Assembly (NCBI GenBank): GCA_009926935.1 | Contig: RFNZ01000008.1 | Span: 1 to 64,000, forward strand | DNA: 64,000 nt | Direction of reading: 5' to 3' | Source: Pseudomonadota bacterium | Lineage (GTDB): Bacteria; Pseudomonadota; Alphaproteobacteria; Micavibrionales; UBA1664 | Shown here: positions 16,069 to 25,594 of the stretch, one piece after another | Numbering within the stretch: the stretch's first letter is position 1 | Layout: each line of letters starts with the position of its first letter | Program-made: the position numbers and the translations under genes | Notes under the pieces: model-generated | Databases searched by the model: none | What the model saw: only the letters and a program-made list of their open reading frames with translations | Told to the model about the DNA's origin: nothing

Positions 16069-18482
16069 AATTTACCCTTTCCTGGCTCAAAGAACATCTC
16101 GATACAACAGCAAGCCTTGATGAGATTGCGATTGCGCTCACGGCCATCGGCCTTGAAGTCGAGCATGTTGAAGACAAAGCCAAAATCTACGCGCCGTTTC
16201 GCACGGCCAAAGTGATTTCAGCCGAAAAACACCCCAATGCCGACCGCTTGAAAGTTTTGATGGTGGATACGGGCGATGGCGGCAAACCGTTTCAGGTTGT
16301 TTGCGGCGCGCCCAACGCACGCGCGGGCATGACAGGCGTTTTTGCCCCTGAAGGCAGCTATATACCGGGCCTTGATACCGTTTTGAAAAAAGGCGTTATC
16401 CGCGGTGTTGAAAGCTGCGGGATGATGGTCTCCGAGCGGGAGATGAAACTATCGGATGAACATACGGGCATCATCGATTTGCCGGATGCCGTTAAAGCGG
16501 GCCAGCCTATGGCCCCGCTCTTTGGGCTTGATGACCCTGTCATTGAAATCAACCTCACGCCCAACCGTGCTGACTGCGCGGGCGTGCGCGGCATTGCCCG
16601 CGACCTTGCCGCCAAAGGCCTTGGTACCTTAAAGCCGCTTGATGTGGCGCCTGTGGCCGCCGCCTTTGAAACGCCTATCAAGGTCAGCATTGATTGCCCT
16701 GAAGCCTGCCCGCAGTTTTTGGGCCGGCTTGTAAAAGGGGTCAAAAACGGGCCTTCACCGGAATGGCTGCAAAAGCGCCTTACATCAATTGGCCTTCGTC
16801 CCATTTCAACGCTTGTTGATATTACCAACTATTTTACCATCGGCCTTAACCGCCCGCTTCACGTTTTTGATGCCGATAAAATCAAAGGCGGTATCAAGGT
16901 GCGCAAAGCTTTGGACGGCGAGGCCCTTCAAGCCCTCAACGACAAGACGTACGCGCTTGATTCCAGCATGACCGCCGTTTGCGATGATAGTGGCGTTTTA
17001 GGCCTTGGCGGCATTATTGGCGGCAGCTCAACCGGATGTTCGGACGATACTAAAAATGTCTATATCGAATGCGCGTATTTCAGCCCCGTACATACGGCGA
17101 TGACGGGCCGCAAACTGCAAATCCATTCCGATGCACGTTACCGTTTCGAGCGCGGTATCGACCCCGCTTTTTTGACAGACGGCATGGAAATGGCGACCAA
17201 GCTTATTCTGGACCTCTGCGGCGGGTCTGCCGGCAGCGTAGTGGGCGCGGGTACGGAAGCCAACTGGAAGCGCAGCATTGCGTTTGACCCTGCACTTACT
17301 GAAAAACTGGGCGGTATCCACCTTAGCCATCAGGAGCAGCATCATATTCTGGTGGTGCTTGGTTTTTCCTGCGATTCACACAGCATCCCCTGGAAGGTTA
17401 CGCCGCCTAGCTGGCGCCCCGATATTGAAGCGCAAGCCGATCTGGTTGAGGAAATTACGCGCATTCACGGGTTTGATTCCATCGCGCCAAAGTCCGTCAA
17501 ACGTGACGGCATCATGACATCAGGGGCTTTGTCGCCCGACCTCAAACGCCGTCAGGATGCGCGGCGTGTGCTTGCGATGCGCGGCCTTCGGGAAGCTGTT
17601 ACATGGTCATTCATGCAAGGCGGGCAGGCGCTCCGTTTTGAAAGCATTGCCATGAACGACAACCAGCGTGGCGAGCTTACACTTACCAACCCCATTTCAA
17701 GTGAAATGGACCGTATGCGCCCATCCATTCTGCCCAATCTTTTGCAAGCGGCACAACGTAATGCCGACCGCGGTTTTAGTAATGCGGCGTTGTTTGAAAT
17801 TGGCCCTGTATTCAACGGTACCTCGCCAGACACGCAATTTTTCATGGCATCCGGCATACGCCATATCGCCCATGGCGATAAGCACTGGTCAGGGGCTGAA
17901 ATGAGCCGTGCCGTCAGCGCCTATGACGCGAAGGCTGATGCCTTGGCAGTCCTTGAGGCGTACGGTTTACCGGCTTCCAAAGTCCAGATAACAACAGATG
18001 CGCCCGGGTATTATCACCCCGGCCGTTCGGCCACGCTACGCCAAGGACCGATTGTGCTTGGCTGGTTTGGTGAGTTGCACCCAAGTGCGCTTGAAAGCCT
18101 TGATGTCAAAGGCCCTGCCGTTGGGTTTGAAGTGTTTGTGGCGCGCATCCCTGCACCCAAAAAGACCGGGACAGCGAAGCCGCTTTTGAACCCTTCGCCG
18201 TTCCAGCCCGTTTCGCGTGACTTCGCTTTTATTGTTGATGCGGATGTAAGTGCGGAAGCGATTATCAAAGCCGCGTCCGGCAGTGCCAAAGACCTCATCG
18301 CGCAGGTCAATGTGTTTGATGTGTATGCAGGCAAAGGTATTGAGCCCGGTAAAAAATCTGTCGCCATTGCCGTTATTTTACAGCCGCGCGATAAAACGCT
18401 TACCGATGTCGAGATTGATGCCGTTGGGCAGAGCATTGTGAAAGCGGTCTCGGATAAGACAGGGGCTGCCTTACGCGCATGA
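16065..18482 (+). CDS. pheT: Phenylalanyl-tRNA synthetase beta subunit
   Basis: Structural and editing partner of PheS. 805 residues, normal for the family. Order: an N-terminal lobe (MKFTLSWLKEHLD), the tRNA-binding OB fold (about 40-150, VISAEKHPNADRLKV), B3/B4 editing (about 205-375, including STLVDITNYFTIGLNRPLHV), B5 (about 400-475), a catalytic-like core, and a C-terminal FDX-ACB anticodon-binding domain (about 710-805, PFQPVSRDFAFIVD). It overlaps the GNAT gene upstream and the unknown gene downstream, each by ATGA. Confidence 0.97.
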   Translation: MKFTLSWLKEHLDTTASLDEIAIALTAIGLEVEHVEDKAKIYAPFRTAKVISAEKHPNADRLKVLMVDTGDGGKPFQVVCGAPNARAGMTGVFAPEGSYIPGLDTVLKKGVIRGVESCGMMVSEREMKLSDEHTGIIDLPDAVKAGQPMAPLFGLDDPVIEINLTPNRADCAGVRGIARDLAAKGLGTLKPLDVAPVAAAFETPIKVSIDCPEACPQFLGRLVKGVKNGPSPEWLQKRLTSIGLRPISTLVDITNYFTIGLNRPLHVFDADKIKGGIKVRKALDGEALQALNDKTYALDSSMTAVCDDSGVLGLGGIIGGSSTGCSDDTKNVYIECAYFSPVHTAMTGRKLQIHSDARYRFERGIDPAFLTDGMEMATKLILDLCGGSAGSVVGAGTEANWKRSIAFDPALTEKLGGIHLSHQEQHHILVVLGFSCDSHSIPWKVTPPSWRPDIEAQADLVEEITRIHGFDSIAPKSVKRDGIMTSGALSPDLKRRQDARRVLAMRGLREAVTWSFMQGGQALRFESIAMNDNQRGELTLTNPISSEMDRMRPSILPNLLQAAQRNADRGFSNAALFEIGPVFNGTSPDTQFFMASGIRHIAHGDKHWSGAEMSRAVSAYDAKADALAVLEAYGLPASKVQITTDAPGYYHPGRSATLRQGPIVLGWFGELHPSALESLDVKGPAVGFEVFVARIPAPKKTGTAKPLLNPSPFQPVSRDFAFIVDADVSAEAIIKAASGSAKDLIAQVNVFDVYAGKGIEPGKKSVAIAVILQPRDKTLTDVEIDAVGQSIVKAVSDKTGAALRA

Positions 18483-19549
18483 CGCTGTATTTCAACCTCC
18501 GTTCCCCACAGCTTGAGGCCCAAAAGAACAGGCCGATCACAAGCGCGGCACAACTGATTGCTTTTACATCGGAAGCTCCCGCGCAGTCCGAAACACCACC
18601 CTCGCCTTGGCTTGTTCTGGCGCAGGCAGGGGATGCCGCGGTTCTCAACCTTGATACGCCCTCAGGGCGCGAGCAGTTTGCCGCGATCATGAGCAAGGTT
18701 CCTCTTTACAGGATTACCCTTGAGTTGTTGATCGATCGGATTTTAATGGAATCGCGTTCTGACCCCATACGTACAAAAGGTGTACGTGCTGCTTTTGCGC
18801 CGGAAGACCCGCCCGAGCCCGTTATAGACGGCATGGCACAAAAGTTCGGCCTTGAAGGTGTTCTTAATTTTCCGGTTATCGCCAGCCGCACGGATATCCA
18901 GCTATTGGAGCTTTATCTGCGCCTTTATGGTGCCGCTACGCCCGATAACAAGACTCCGAGCGCCCATCTTTTCCCCATTCTTGGCAGTTACGTTGGCCGT
19001 TTTATTGAGAATGGCGACGGGTTTGAGTGGCGCGGCTACGGGTGGGTACGCCTTGACCGCGTGGTTTACGATGCCGAGCGCCTTGATCACGACCCTGAGA
19101 TTACATTCGAGTCGTACGTTGCCCGTGGTCGAACAGCTGCCGAGGCGCTTGCGGTTGCAGACCTGAAACCCCTTCTTGCAGCCTGGATACAGGCTGAACG
19201 CGTACAGCGTGAACTATGCCGCGATATTGACTCCGTTTTACGGCTGCCTGATATACGCCGCCTGCCGCGCTGGATCAGGGCTGATGTTTTCAGGATACTC
19301 GAACGCGAAGCCATGAAGCAGGTTTTTGCGGAGGGTATTGTCCGCCAGTATGCCGAATTGCCCGCGCTCCGCCGCGCATCCATTTTGGCTGACCCTATCA
19401 ATGCCAATGCCAAGGGTGAGGTTTCACCCATCATCCAGCAGCTTTTAAACCAGACTCTTTCCGCTGATGCCCGTTATGCCGGCAGTGCCGAAGCTTTTGC
19501 GCTTCAGGCTGAACGCCGATTTACCGAAGCTGAAAAGTTTTTTGCCTGA
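18479..19549 (+). CDS. Hypothetical protein coupled to pheT
   Basis: 356 residues, not recognised. No signal peptide or membrane helix is seen. It appears helical and acidic/basic mixed, with Ala-Glu-rich helices in the C-terminal half (TAAEALAVADLKPLLAAWIQ). The start overlaps pheT by ATGA, so expression is tied to the synthetase operon. It ends 3 bp from the convergent heparinase-like gene; the two stops sit in a short palindrome (GCCTGA TTA TCAGGC). The frame and coupling make it a confident gene without a function. Confidence 0.8.
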   Translation: MTLYFNLRSPQLEAQKNRPITSAAQLIAFTSEAPAQSETPPSPWLVLAQAGDAAVLNLDTPSGREQFAAIMSKVPLYRITLELLIDRILMESRSDPIRTKGVRAAFAPEDPPEPVIDGMAQKFGLEGVLNFPVIASRTDIQLLELYLRLYGAATPDNKTPSAHLFPILGSYVGRFIENGDGFEWRGYGWVRLDRVVYDAERLDHDPEITFESYVARGRTAAEALAVADLKPLLAAWIQAERVQRELCRDIDSVLRLPDIRRLPRWIRADVFRILEREAMKQVFAEGIVRQYAELPALRRASILADPINANAKGEVSPIIQQLLNQTLSADARYAGSAEAFALQAERRFTEAEKFFA

Positions 19550-19552
19550 TTA

Positions 19553-21202
19553 TCAGGCTTCTTCCGTAAAGGCCCAGGCAATTTCGGTTGTACCGCCCTC
19601 CGTAACGCCTGTCAGCACCAGTTGCTGTGTCTTGCGCGGGGTATTGCCTGTGCCGCAGTAGATGCTTGTCTCCAAAGAGAGAGCGCCTGATTTTTTTGAA
19701 AAACGCCAGCCGCCGCCCGAAGGAAGGCGCAGCAGCGCCGCCTGTCCTTCCTGTATGAGAGATGCCTGTACGCGCGGGTGCAGATGGAAACGGATGGCAT
19801 AGGTTGAGGGCTTGATGAGCGGCGCATCACTTGCGAGTGTATCAACGCCCTCAAGCATTGCGCCATCCGCCGAAAGGGTCAGTCTGCGCGTATGGACTAT
19901 GCCGCATAGCGGCGCGTAGCCGTCATGGGCCATGGTGAGCATAACGCCGCCATTCACGACATCACGGCGGGTGGTTATGTTTTGAGGAGCACGGCCAACA
20001 TGGCCGTTTGGTTTGATTTCAGCTGCGTTTCTGTCATCCAAAGTAAGAGCACTATGCGCGGCTGTTGCGCGCAAATGGTCTGCCCATGTGTGATCTGTCG
20101 GGTGCGTTGCGCAGTTGACGATCATACGGTCACGACCCACCGTCATTTCGAAGGCAAGCGGGCTTGCATGGGCAAGCGTATCATGCGGCCAAGGTGCGCT
20201 GTAACCGCAATCCGTGATCACGGTAACGCGTTCACGGATCAATGATTCATATCCGCACTCCTCAAGCTGGCTCAAGGGTTTCCTGATACGTACACCACTT
20301 ACGCGCAGGAGTGCGTCAAGGGTTGCGCCATCCCCCTCCCTTGTTCCGTGGACACAGGTGAGCCTGCCATCCCCCATCCTGAAAAAGCGGATGGCGTGCA
20401 TGATTCGGTCAATTGCGGCCTGAAGCGATGTCGGTGCCGCAAGCCCCGCGCGCACCATGGCGCCGCGAATATCGATCAGAATGACAGATATATCAACGGC
20501 TTCCTGCGGGCTGCGGCTTATGTGCATCCCCTCGCCGTCGAGCTCATCGGCAATCCATTGCTCCAGCCATAGAAGCGCCGCTGCAAGGCGCGATTCACTG
20601 TTCTCAAGACAGAGGCCGCCATAGACCAAGGCCCTTATGATTCGCAATGCATCGCTGCCGCTGCATTTTTCTGGATGCACGCGGTCGAGATGCCTTAGCT
20701 GGCGTGTCAGTGAATCGTAGAAGACACTTAAAAAGGCGTCATCGCCACTGGCACAGAAAAAGTCATACCCTGCAAGCCAAGCAGCAAGGCGTCGCGCAGT
20801 CACGGCATTATCCCATGCACCTTCCTGCCAACGCATATTGCCCACCATCCATTCCTGCATCAGTTGACGGCCGAACCTGCGGGATGAATCGCCACCCAAA
20901 GCGCGCAAATCCCTTAACCATTCAAAGCCATGAACAAGCGTACAGAGGCGTTTTGATGCGGCGATTTTGTGATCTGTCCATACATTGGCCCCGAGCGGGA
21001 TCTGCGTTCCGTGATCATCGATGATGCGGTTGGCAATCCAGCGTCCGCGGCCCGCATCGCCTGCCCATGGATCCGGCGGCAGAAACAAAAGGCGGTCCGG
21101 CACCGCCCCGCCCGCAAGCGACCAGCTGTACAGAGGCCGCGCAACATAACGCATAGCGCCCTGGTTGCGGCTAGGGTCCAGCAAATCGGCCAAGAGACTC
21201 AT
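19553..21202 (-). CDS. Heparinase II/III family protein
   Basis: 549 residues. The N-terminal 300 residues form the helical toroid typical of heparinase II/III-like lyases, with [21 protein letters not shown] and [19 protein letters not shown]. The C-terminal part is a beta-sandwich with [16 protein letters not shown] and [20 protein letters not shown], the segment that holds the family's conserved His and Arg. It overlaps the rpe stop by ATGA. Its place after rsmB and rpe is a common alphaproteobacterial order. The substrate is unknown; a cell-envelope or exopolysaccharide polyuronide is likely. No signal peptide is visible. Confidence 0.85.
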   Translation of the reverse strand: MSLLADLLDPSRNQGAMRYVARPLYSWSLAGGAVPDRLLFLPPDPWAGDAGRGRWIANRIIDDHGTQIPLGANVWTDHKIAASKRLCTLVHGFEWLRDLRALGGDSSRRFGRQLMQEWMVGNMRWQEGAWDNAVTARRLAAWLAGYDFFCASGDDAFLSVFYDSLTRQLRHLDRVHPEKCSGSDALRIIRALVYGGLCLENSESRLAAALLWLEQWIADELDGEGMHISRSPQEAVDISVILIDIRGAMVRAGLAAPTSLQAAIDRIMHAIRFFRMGDGRLTCVHGTREGDGATLDALLRVSGVRIRKPLSQLEECGYESLIRERVTVITDCGYSAPWPHDTLAHASPLAFEMTVGRDRMIVNCATHPTDHTWADHLRATAAHSALTLDDRNAAEIKPNGHVGRAPQNITTRRDVVNGGVMLTMAHDGYAPLCGIVHTRRLTLSADGAMLEGVDTLASDAPLIKPSTYAIRFHLHPRVQASLIQEGQAALLRLPSGGGWRFSKKSGALSLETSIYCGTGNTPRKTQQLVLTGVTEGGTTEIAWAFTEEA

Positions 21203-21867
21203 TCAGCGCCTCTTAGAGCCTTGATGTTCTCGGCATATTTTTGTGGACCGTCCTTGAAGACAGCCGTGCCTGCAACCAGCACATTTGCCCCGGCCTTGAT
21301 CACTTTTTTAGCGGTTTCGTCATTGATTCCTCCATCGACCTCAAGATCAATGGCTCTGCCCGTTTTGTTGATGCGCGTCCGTATCTGGCTGATTTTATCC
21401 TCGAGCGGGATATACGCCTGCCCGCCAAACCCCGGGTTTACCGTCATGACCAGAATGAGATCCACGAGCTCCATGACATGGTCGATCTCGTCAACCGGTG
21501 TTGCGGGGTTCAGGGCAACCCCCGCTTTTTTGCCCAGAGCCTTGATCATCTGCAGTGAGCGATGGAGGTGCGGCCCCGCCTCCGGATGAATTGTTATAAT
21601 ATCGGCACCGGCTTTCGCGAAAGCCTCAAGATACAAGTCGGCAGGCGCTATCATCAGGTGAACGTCCATCACTTTTTTTGTATGGGGCCTGATGGCGGCA
21701 ACGACATTCGGGCCCATAGTGATGTTGGGGACGAAATGCCCGTCCATCACATCGACATGGATATAGTCGGCGCCCGCTGAATCTATCGCCCTTACCTCAT
21801 CCCCGAGTTTTGAAAAATCGGCGGAGAGAATCGATGGCGCGATCCGAATTTGAGAGTTATTGGTCAT
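21199..21867 (-). CDS. rpe: Ribulose-phosphate 3-epimerase
   Basis: Interconverts ribulose-5-phosphate and xylulose-5-phosphate in the pentose phosphate pathway. 222 residues, a TIM barrel. Signatures: [34 protein letters not shown] with metal-binding His/Asp, [34 protein letters not shown] and LVAGTAVF. It is coupled by ATGA to the heparinase-like gene downstream and lies 104 bp after rsmB. Confidence 0.97.
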   Translation of the reverse strand: MTNNSQIRIAPSILSADFSKLGDEVRAIDSAGADYIHVDVMDGHFVPNITMGPNVVAAIRPHTKKVMDVHLMIAPADLYLEAFAKAGADIITIHPEAGPHLHRSLQMIKALGKKAGVALNPATPVDEIDHVMELVDLILVMTVNPGFGGQAYIPLEDKISQIRTRINKTGRAIDLEVDGGINDETAKKVIKAGANVLVAGTAVFKDGPQKYAENIKALRGAE

Positions 21868-21971
21868 AGAGCCTTGATTATATTTTGATTTTTTTATTTA
21901 TAAGGCGCGAACGCGTCTATAAAGAAAGTATAAGGTTTTTGAATCCGCTGATCAACGGAATGCATTGATTA

Positions 21972-23297
21972 TTATTGTTTTTCTAAAAGCGCCATGAAGA
22001 ACCCATCGATCCCGCCTTTATCTGACAGAGCATCAAGATTCGTGCGCCAGCCTATGTTCCTGAGGCCGCGCTTTAAGAATGGGGATATGCTTGAAGGAAT
22101 AATACTCAACTCTTTGAAATCTTTGTGCCCGGCCAGGAACTCCTCAACCTGATTCTCACCCTCTTCCGGCTCCATGGAGCATGTGCAATAGAGTATGCGC
22201 CCTGCAGATTGAAGCATTTTCGATGCGCGTCGCAGCATGGCGCGCTGTGATGCAATCGTTTTATCAAGCAAATTTTCTTCATGATTCCAAGGTAGTTCAG
22301 GGTGACGTCTTAAAGTACCAGTCGAGGTACAAGGCGCATCGCACACGACGACATCGAAGCATGACTCGGGTTGCCAGCTCAGAGCGTCAGCGACCACAGT
22401 TTGCACGTTCTGCGCCAGACTGACCCTTGATAGATTTTCATTCACCCGCTGCAGCCGTGATGCGGATACATCAAGTGCCGTGACTTTGGCACCCTTGGCG
22501 GCGAGCTGCATGGTCTTGCCACCTGGAGCTGCGCACATATCCAGAACTGATTTCCCTGCAACATCATCTAACATATTGATTGGTAAGAAAGCTGCTAGGT
22601 CCTGTACCCACCATGCGCCCTCCTCATATAAAGGCCATGACGTTACATGCCCCGTACCATGACGCACGCGAAGTGACCCGGTACAGAGGATATCAGCCTT
22701 CAACTCATGCATCTCTTCAAGTGATACCTTAGGGTCTTTCAGGGTGATATCGACCGGCGCTTCCTGTCGCATGGAGGCTGCGAGCCTTTCGGCTTCCTCT
22801 TCTCCATAATGTCTTATCCATCTGGTCTGTAACCATTCCGGCAGCATTCTTAGGGCTGACTCGCCTGAGGTGGTCCATGTATCCATCTGCCGTTGAACCG
22901 ACCTAAGCACAGCATTTACAAGGCTTTTTTGGCGACCTAGATGCAGTGACCCGGCGGCTGACACCGTTGCATGAACAGCGCCATGTACAGCCACATCCAT
23001 GTATAATATCTGGGCAACCCCCACACGCAGCAGCTGATGAAGCAGCACAGGGGATGCGGCGCGTTTCCGGTTCATGACAGTGAGGATCGCGCGGTCGATT
23101 GTTTTTAAGTTCCTGAAAACAAATCCTGATATGGCGTGAACCAGTCGCCTGTCCTGATCGGAAAGACGCTGTTTTGCACCAATTTTATCAAGAGCCTCGT
23201 CCAGCGTGAGCTTTTGTTCAAAAACTGCGGCCAAAACACGTGCTGCCGCCACGCGGGAAGATACGCCCGATGCCTTTGAGGGGGGTGTATTATCCAT
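21972..23297 (-). CDS. rsmB: 16S rRNA (cytosine-5)-methyltransferase RsmB
   Basis: Methylates C967 of 16S rRNA using SAM. 441 residues from ATG 23297. An N-terminal NusB-like domain (about 12-140, [19 protein letters not shown]) is followed by the Rossmann methyltransferase. That has [17 protein letters not shown], the catalytic [16 protein letters not shown] and the second cysteine motif [19 protein letters not shown] longer frame starts 22 codons upstream but would run further into htpX; the chosen start overlaps htpX by 8 bp. Confidence 0.93.
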   Translation of the reverse strand: MDNTPPSKASGVSSRVAAARVLAAVFEQKLTLDEALDKIGAKQRLSDQDRRLVHAISGFVFRNLKTIDRAILTVMNRKRAASPVLLHQLLRVGVAQILYMDVAVHGAVHATVSAAGSLHLGRQKSLVNAVLRSVQRQMDTWTTSGESALRMLPEWLQTRWIRHYGEEEAERLAASMRQEAPVDITLKDPKVSLEEMHELKADILCTGSLRVRHGTGHVTSWPLYEEGAWWVQDLAAFLPINMLDDVAGKSVLDMCAAPGGKTMQLAAKGAKVTALDVSASRLQRVNENLSRVSLAQNVQTVVADALSWQPESCFDVVVCDAPCTSTGTLRRHPELPWNHEENLLDKTIASQRAMLRRASKMLQSAGRILYCTCSMEPEEGENQVEEFLAGHKDFKELSIIPSSISPFLKRGLRNIGWRTNLDALSDKGGIDGFFMALLEKQ

Positions 23298-24132
23298 TCC
23301 CGGCCATAGCACGGAGGCGGCGGACGCGTTCGACCGTTGAGGGGTGGGTGGCAAACAAACCATCCACCGCGTGCAGATGGAGCGGGTTTATGATGAACAT
23401 GTGGGCGGTTGCCGGATTGCGTTCGGCCGTATGATTGTCGATGGCATGGGCATTACCAGCGATCTTTTCGAGCGCGTCGGCCAGCCAATGCGGCCTTCCA
23501 CAGATTTCAGCCCCGACCCTATCGGCTTCATACTCGCGGCTGCGGCTAATGGCCATTTGTACCAGTGCCGCCGCTAGCGGCGCAAAAATCATGATTACAA
23601 GGCCTACTAAGGGATGCCTGCGGCCATCCTGACCACCGCCAAAAAACATGGCCATATTCCCCAGCATCCCTATCGCACCTGCCAGAGTTGCTGTGATGGT
23701 CATGGTGAGGGTATCCCGGTTTTTGATGTGCGCTAGTTCGTGCGCGATAACCCCCGCAATCTCGGCCATGGTTAGGCGCTGCATCAGGCCAGTGGTTACG
23801 GCCACGGCGGCATTCTCAGGGTTGCGGCCTGTGGCAAAAGCGTTTGGCTGGTCATTGACGATCACGTAGGTTTTAGGCGTGGGCAGGCCAGCATTGCCGG
23901 CGAGTTGAGCTACAAGGGCCAGAAGCCCCGGCGAAAGCGCCTCGCTTGCGGGCTGCGCCTTGTACATGGCCAAGACCATTCTGTCGCTGTTCCAATAGGC
24001 AAAAAGGTTCATGACAGCCGCAAGACCGAAGGCAATCATGGCGCCGGCCCTACCGCCTACCAAAAGCCCGATCCCCATAAAAAGGGCCGTCATCGCGGCC
24101 ATCAGCAGAAACGTTCTTGAAAAGCCTTTCAT
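23290..24132 (-). CDS. htpX: Zinc metalloprotease HtpX
   Basis: Inner-membrane M48 protease for quality control of misfolded membrane proteins. 280 residues. Two N-terminal membrane helices are followed by the zinc site HELAH (H131, E132, H135), then two more hydrophobic segments and [12 protein letters not shown] with the third ligand. It overlaps the chorismate mutase gene upstream by ATGA and rsmB downstream by 8 bp, so it sits mid-operon. Confidence 0.96.
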   Translation of the reverse strand: MKGFSRTFLLMAAMTALFMGIGLLVGGRAGAMIAFGLAAVMNLFAYWNSDRMVLAMYKAQPASEALSPGLLALVAQLAGNAGLPTPKTYVIVNDQPNAFATGRNPENAAVAVTTGLMQRLTMAEIAGVIAHELAHIKNRDTLTMTITATLAGAIGMLGNMAMFFGGGQDGRRHPLVGLVIMIFAPLAAALVQMAISRSREYEADRVGAEICGRPHWLADALEKIAGNAHAIDNHTAERNPATAHMFIINPLHLHAVDGLFATHPSTVERVRRLRAMAGNG

Positions 24133-24431
24133 TTTTCCCTCTTTTTTCTGTCGGCTACGATTTCATCCTCGATTACATGGGCGTGGTCGATCATGAGGGT
24201 ATAGATATTCCGCAGCAGCGTGCCGTCGAGCCCCCCTGCCTCCGCCATCGCAGAAACGCGGGTTTTGACCTCCTCCGCACGGTTGGACTGAACGACCGCA
24301 ATATTTTCACGGGCTTTGAGTTCAGCCACGGAACGGACGATCTTGAAACGATCGATAAGCAGTTTCACGATCTGCTCGTCCAGCACGTCGATCTGGGCGC
24401 GGTATGGTTTCAGGCTTTCCATGACGCGCAT
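24129..24431 (-). CDS. Chorismate mutase, AroQ class
   Basis: Converts chorismate to prephenate for Phe/Tyr synthesis. 100 residues, all helical. The CM_2 signature is [20 protein letters not shown] with the conserved Arg; further active-site residues lie in [17 protein letters not shown]. It is a stand-alone domain with no prephenate dehydratase or dehydrogenase attached. First gene of the mutase-htpX-rsmB-rpe-heparinase run, coupled to htpX by ATGA. Start ATG 24431; a second ATG three codons in is also possible. Confidence 0.93.
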   Translation of the reverse strand: MRVMESLKPYRAQIDVLDEQIVKLLIDRFKIVRSVAELKARENIAVVQSNRAEEVKTRVSAMAEAGGLDGTLLRNIYTLMIDHAHVIEDEIVADRKKREK

Positions 24432-24467
24432 TCATAGCGAATCGCACGAATCCCCGCAAGTCTGGCC

Positions 24468-25274
24468 CTAGAGGTCTAGCTCCAACATCACCGGAACATG
24501 GTCGCTGGGCTGCGGCCAGTCGCGAGCTTCCTTGTGGATGTGATGAGATTTTAGCCTGCCTGCGAGTGGGGCTGTCACCCAGATATGATCGAGCCTACGA
24601 CCACGGTTTGATGCCTTCCAATCCTGATTGCGGTAGGACCACCATGTGTAGAGTTTTTCCGTATGCGGCACGAACGTACGGATGGCATCCACCCAGCCTA
24701 TGCTCTTTTGCATGGCGCTCAGCTTCTCAACTTCAACCGGCGTATGCGAGACGACATCGATGAGCTGTTTATGCGACCATACGTCATGCTCGAGCGGAGC
24801 TATATTAAAGTCACCTACCGCGATCATCGGCTCCGTACGCGCGTACGATTTGGCAAAAAAGTCTTTTAGCTCGTCGACAAAATCGAGCTTGTGGGCAAAC
24901 TTATCATTTTCATCAACATTAGGGATATCGCCGCCTGCAGGCACGTACAAATTATGGATGGCAATTGGCTTTTTGATTTTTTTTGAAACAACTTCGACGG
25001 CAATATGACGACAATCGTTTTTGCCGACGCGGTTGAATGCATGGACTTTGTGAAACGGAATTTTTGAAAGAATGGCTACGCCGTTATACCCCTTCATGCC
25101 CTGAAAATGCATGTGGCCATAGCCCGCCTTTTCAAAATTTTTGAACGGGAACTGGGGGTCAGGGCATTTTGTCTCCTGAAGGCAAACGATGTCGGGAGCG
25201 AGCCCCTCCATTACCTTGAGGACGATAGGCTCCCTCAGGCGTACAGAGTTGATGTTCCAGGTCAGGACCTTCAT
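24468..25274 (-). CDS. xth: Exodeoxyribonuclease III
   Basis: AP endonuclease and 3'-5' exonuclease of base excision repair. 268 residues, typical. Metal and catalytic motifs: TWNINSVR, LQETKCP, VGDFNIAPLE, GRRLDHIWV and PSDHVPVMLEL. Its ATG shares one base with the ybaB stop (TGATG), making it the third gene of a dnaX-ybaB-xth unit where recR often sits in other bacteria. Confidence 0.95.
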   Translation of the reverse strand: MKVLTWNINSVRLREPIVLKVMEGLAPDIVCLQETKCPDPQFPFKNFEKAGYGHMHFQGMKGYNGVAILSKIPFHKVHAFNRVGKNDCRHIAVEVVSKKIKKPIAIHNLYVPAGGDIPNVDENDKFAHKLDFVDELKDFFAKSYARTEPMIAVGDFNIAPLEHDVWSHKQLIDVVSHTPVEVEKLSAMQKSIGWVDAIRTFVPHTEKLYTWWSYRNQDWKASNRGRRLDHIWVTAPLAGRLKSHHIHKEARDWPQPSDHVPVMLELDL

Positions 25275-25594
25275 CAGAACGGCAGCTTGGCGTTAGCCGG
25301 CAAGCCCAGCTCTTCCATCATTTTTTTGGTCTCGTCCGCCATGCGGTCATCGCCTTTCCGGCGGGCGTCGTTGATGGCCATCTTTACGAGATCCTCGAGC
25401 ATCTCGGGATCTTTCGGGTCAATGGCGGAGGGCTGAATTTTGACTGCGTCCACGCGGCCTTTGCATGTCATGGTGACCGAGACAGCGCCGCCACCTGCGA
25501 TGCCTGTCACGAATTCCTCGCCCAAACGCTCTTGCAATTCTGCCATTTTCGTCTGCATGGCTTTTGCTTGCTGCATGATCTGGACGATATTCAT
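25274..25594 (-). CDS. ybaB: YbaB/EbfC-family nucleoid-associated protein
   Basis: Small DNA-binding dimer found beside dnaX. 106 residues. The N-terminus is MNIVQIMQQAKAMQTKMAEL. The family core VTGIAGGGAVSVTMTCKG and a C-terminal ENLDLV-type segment (PEMLEDLVKMAINDAR) follow. It overlaps dnaX by ATGA and xth by one base. Confidence 0.95.
   Translation of the reverse strand: MNIVQIMQQAKAMQTKMAELQERLGEEFVTGIAGGGAVSVTMTCKGRVDAVKIQPSAIDPKDPEMLEDLVKMAINDARRKGDDRMADETKKMMEELGLPANAKLPF

Noticed and set aside
19536-19560. Palindrome GCCTGA-TTA-TCAGGC as a terminator between the convergent genes
   Set aside because: The stem is only 6 bp and the following sequence (TTCTTCC) is not a real T tract; it is formed mostly by the two stop regions.
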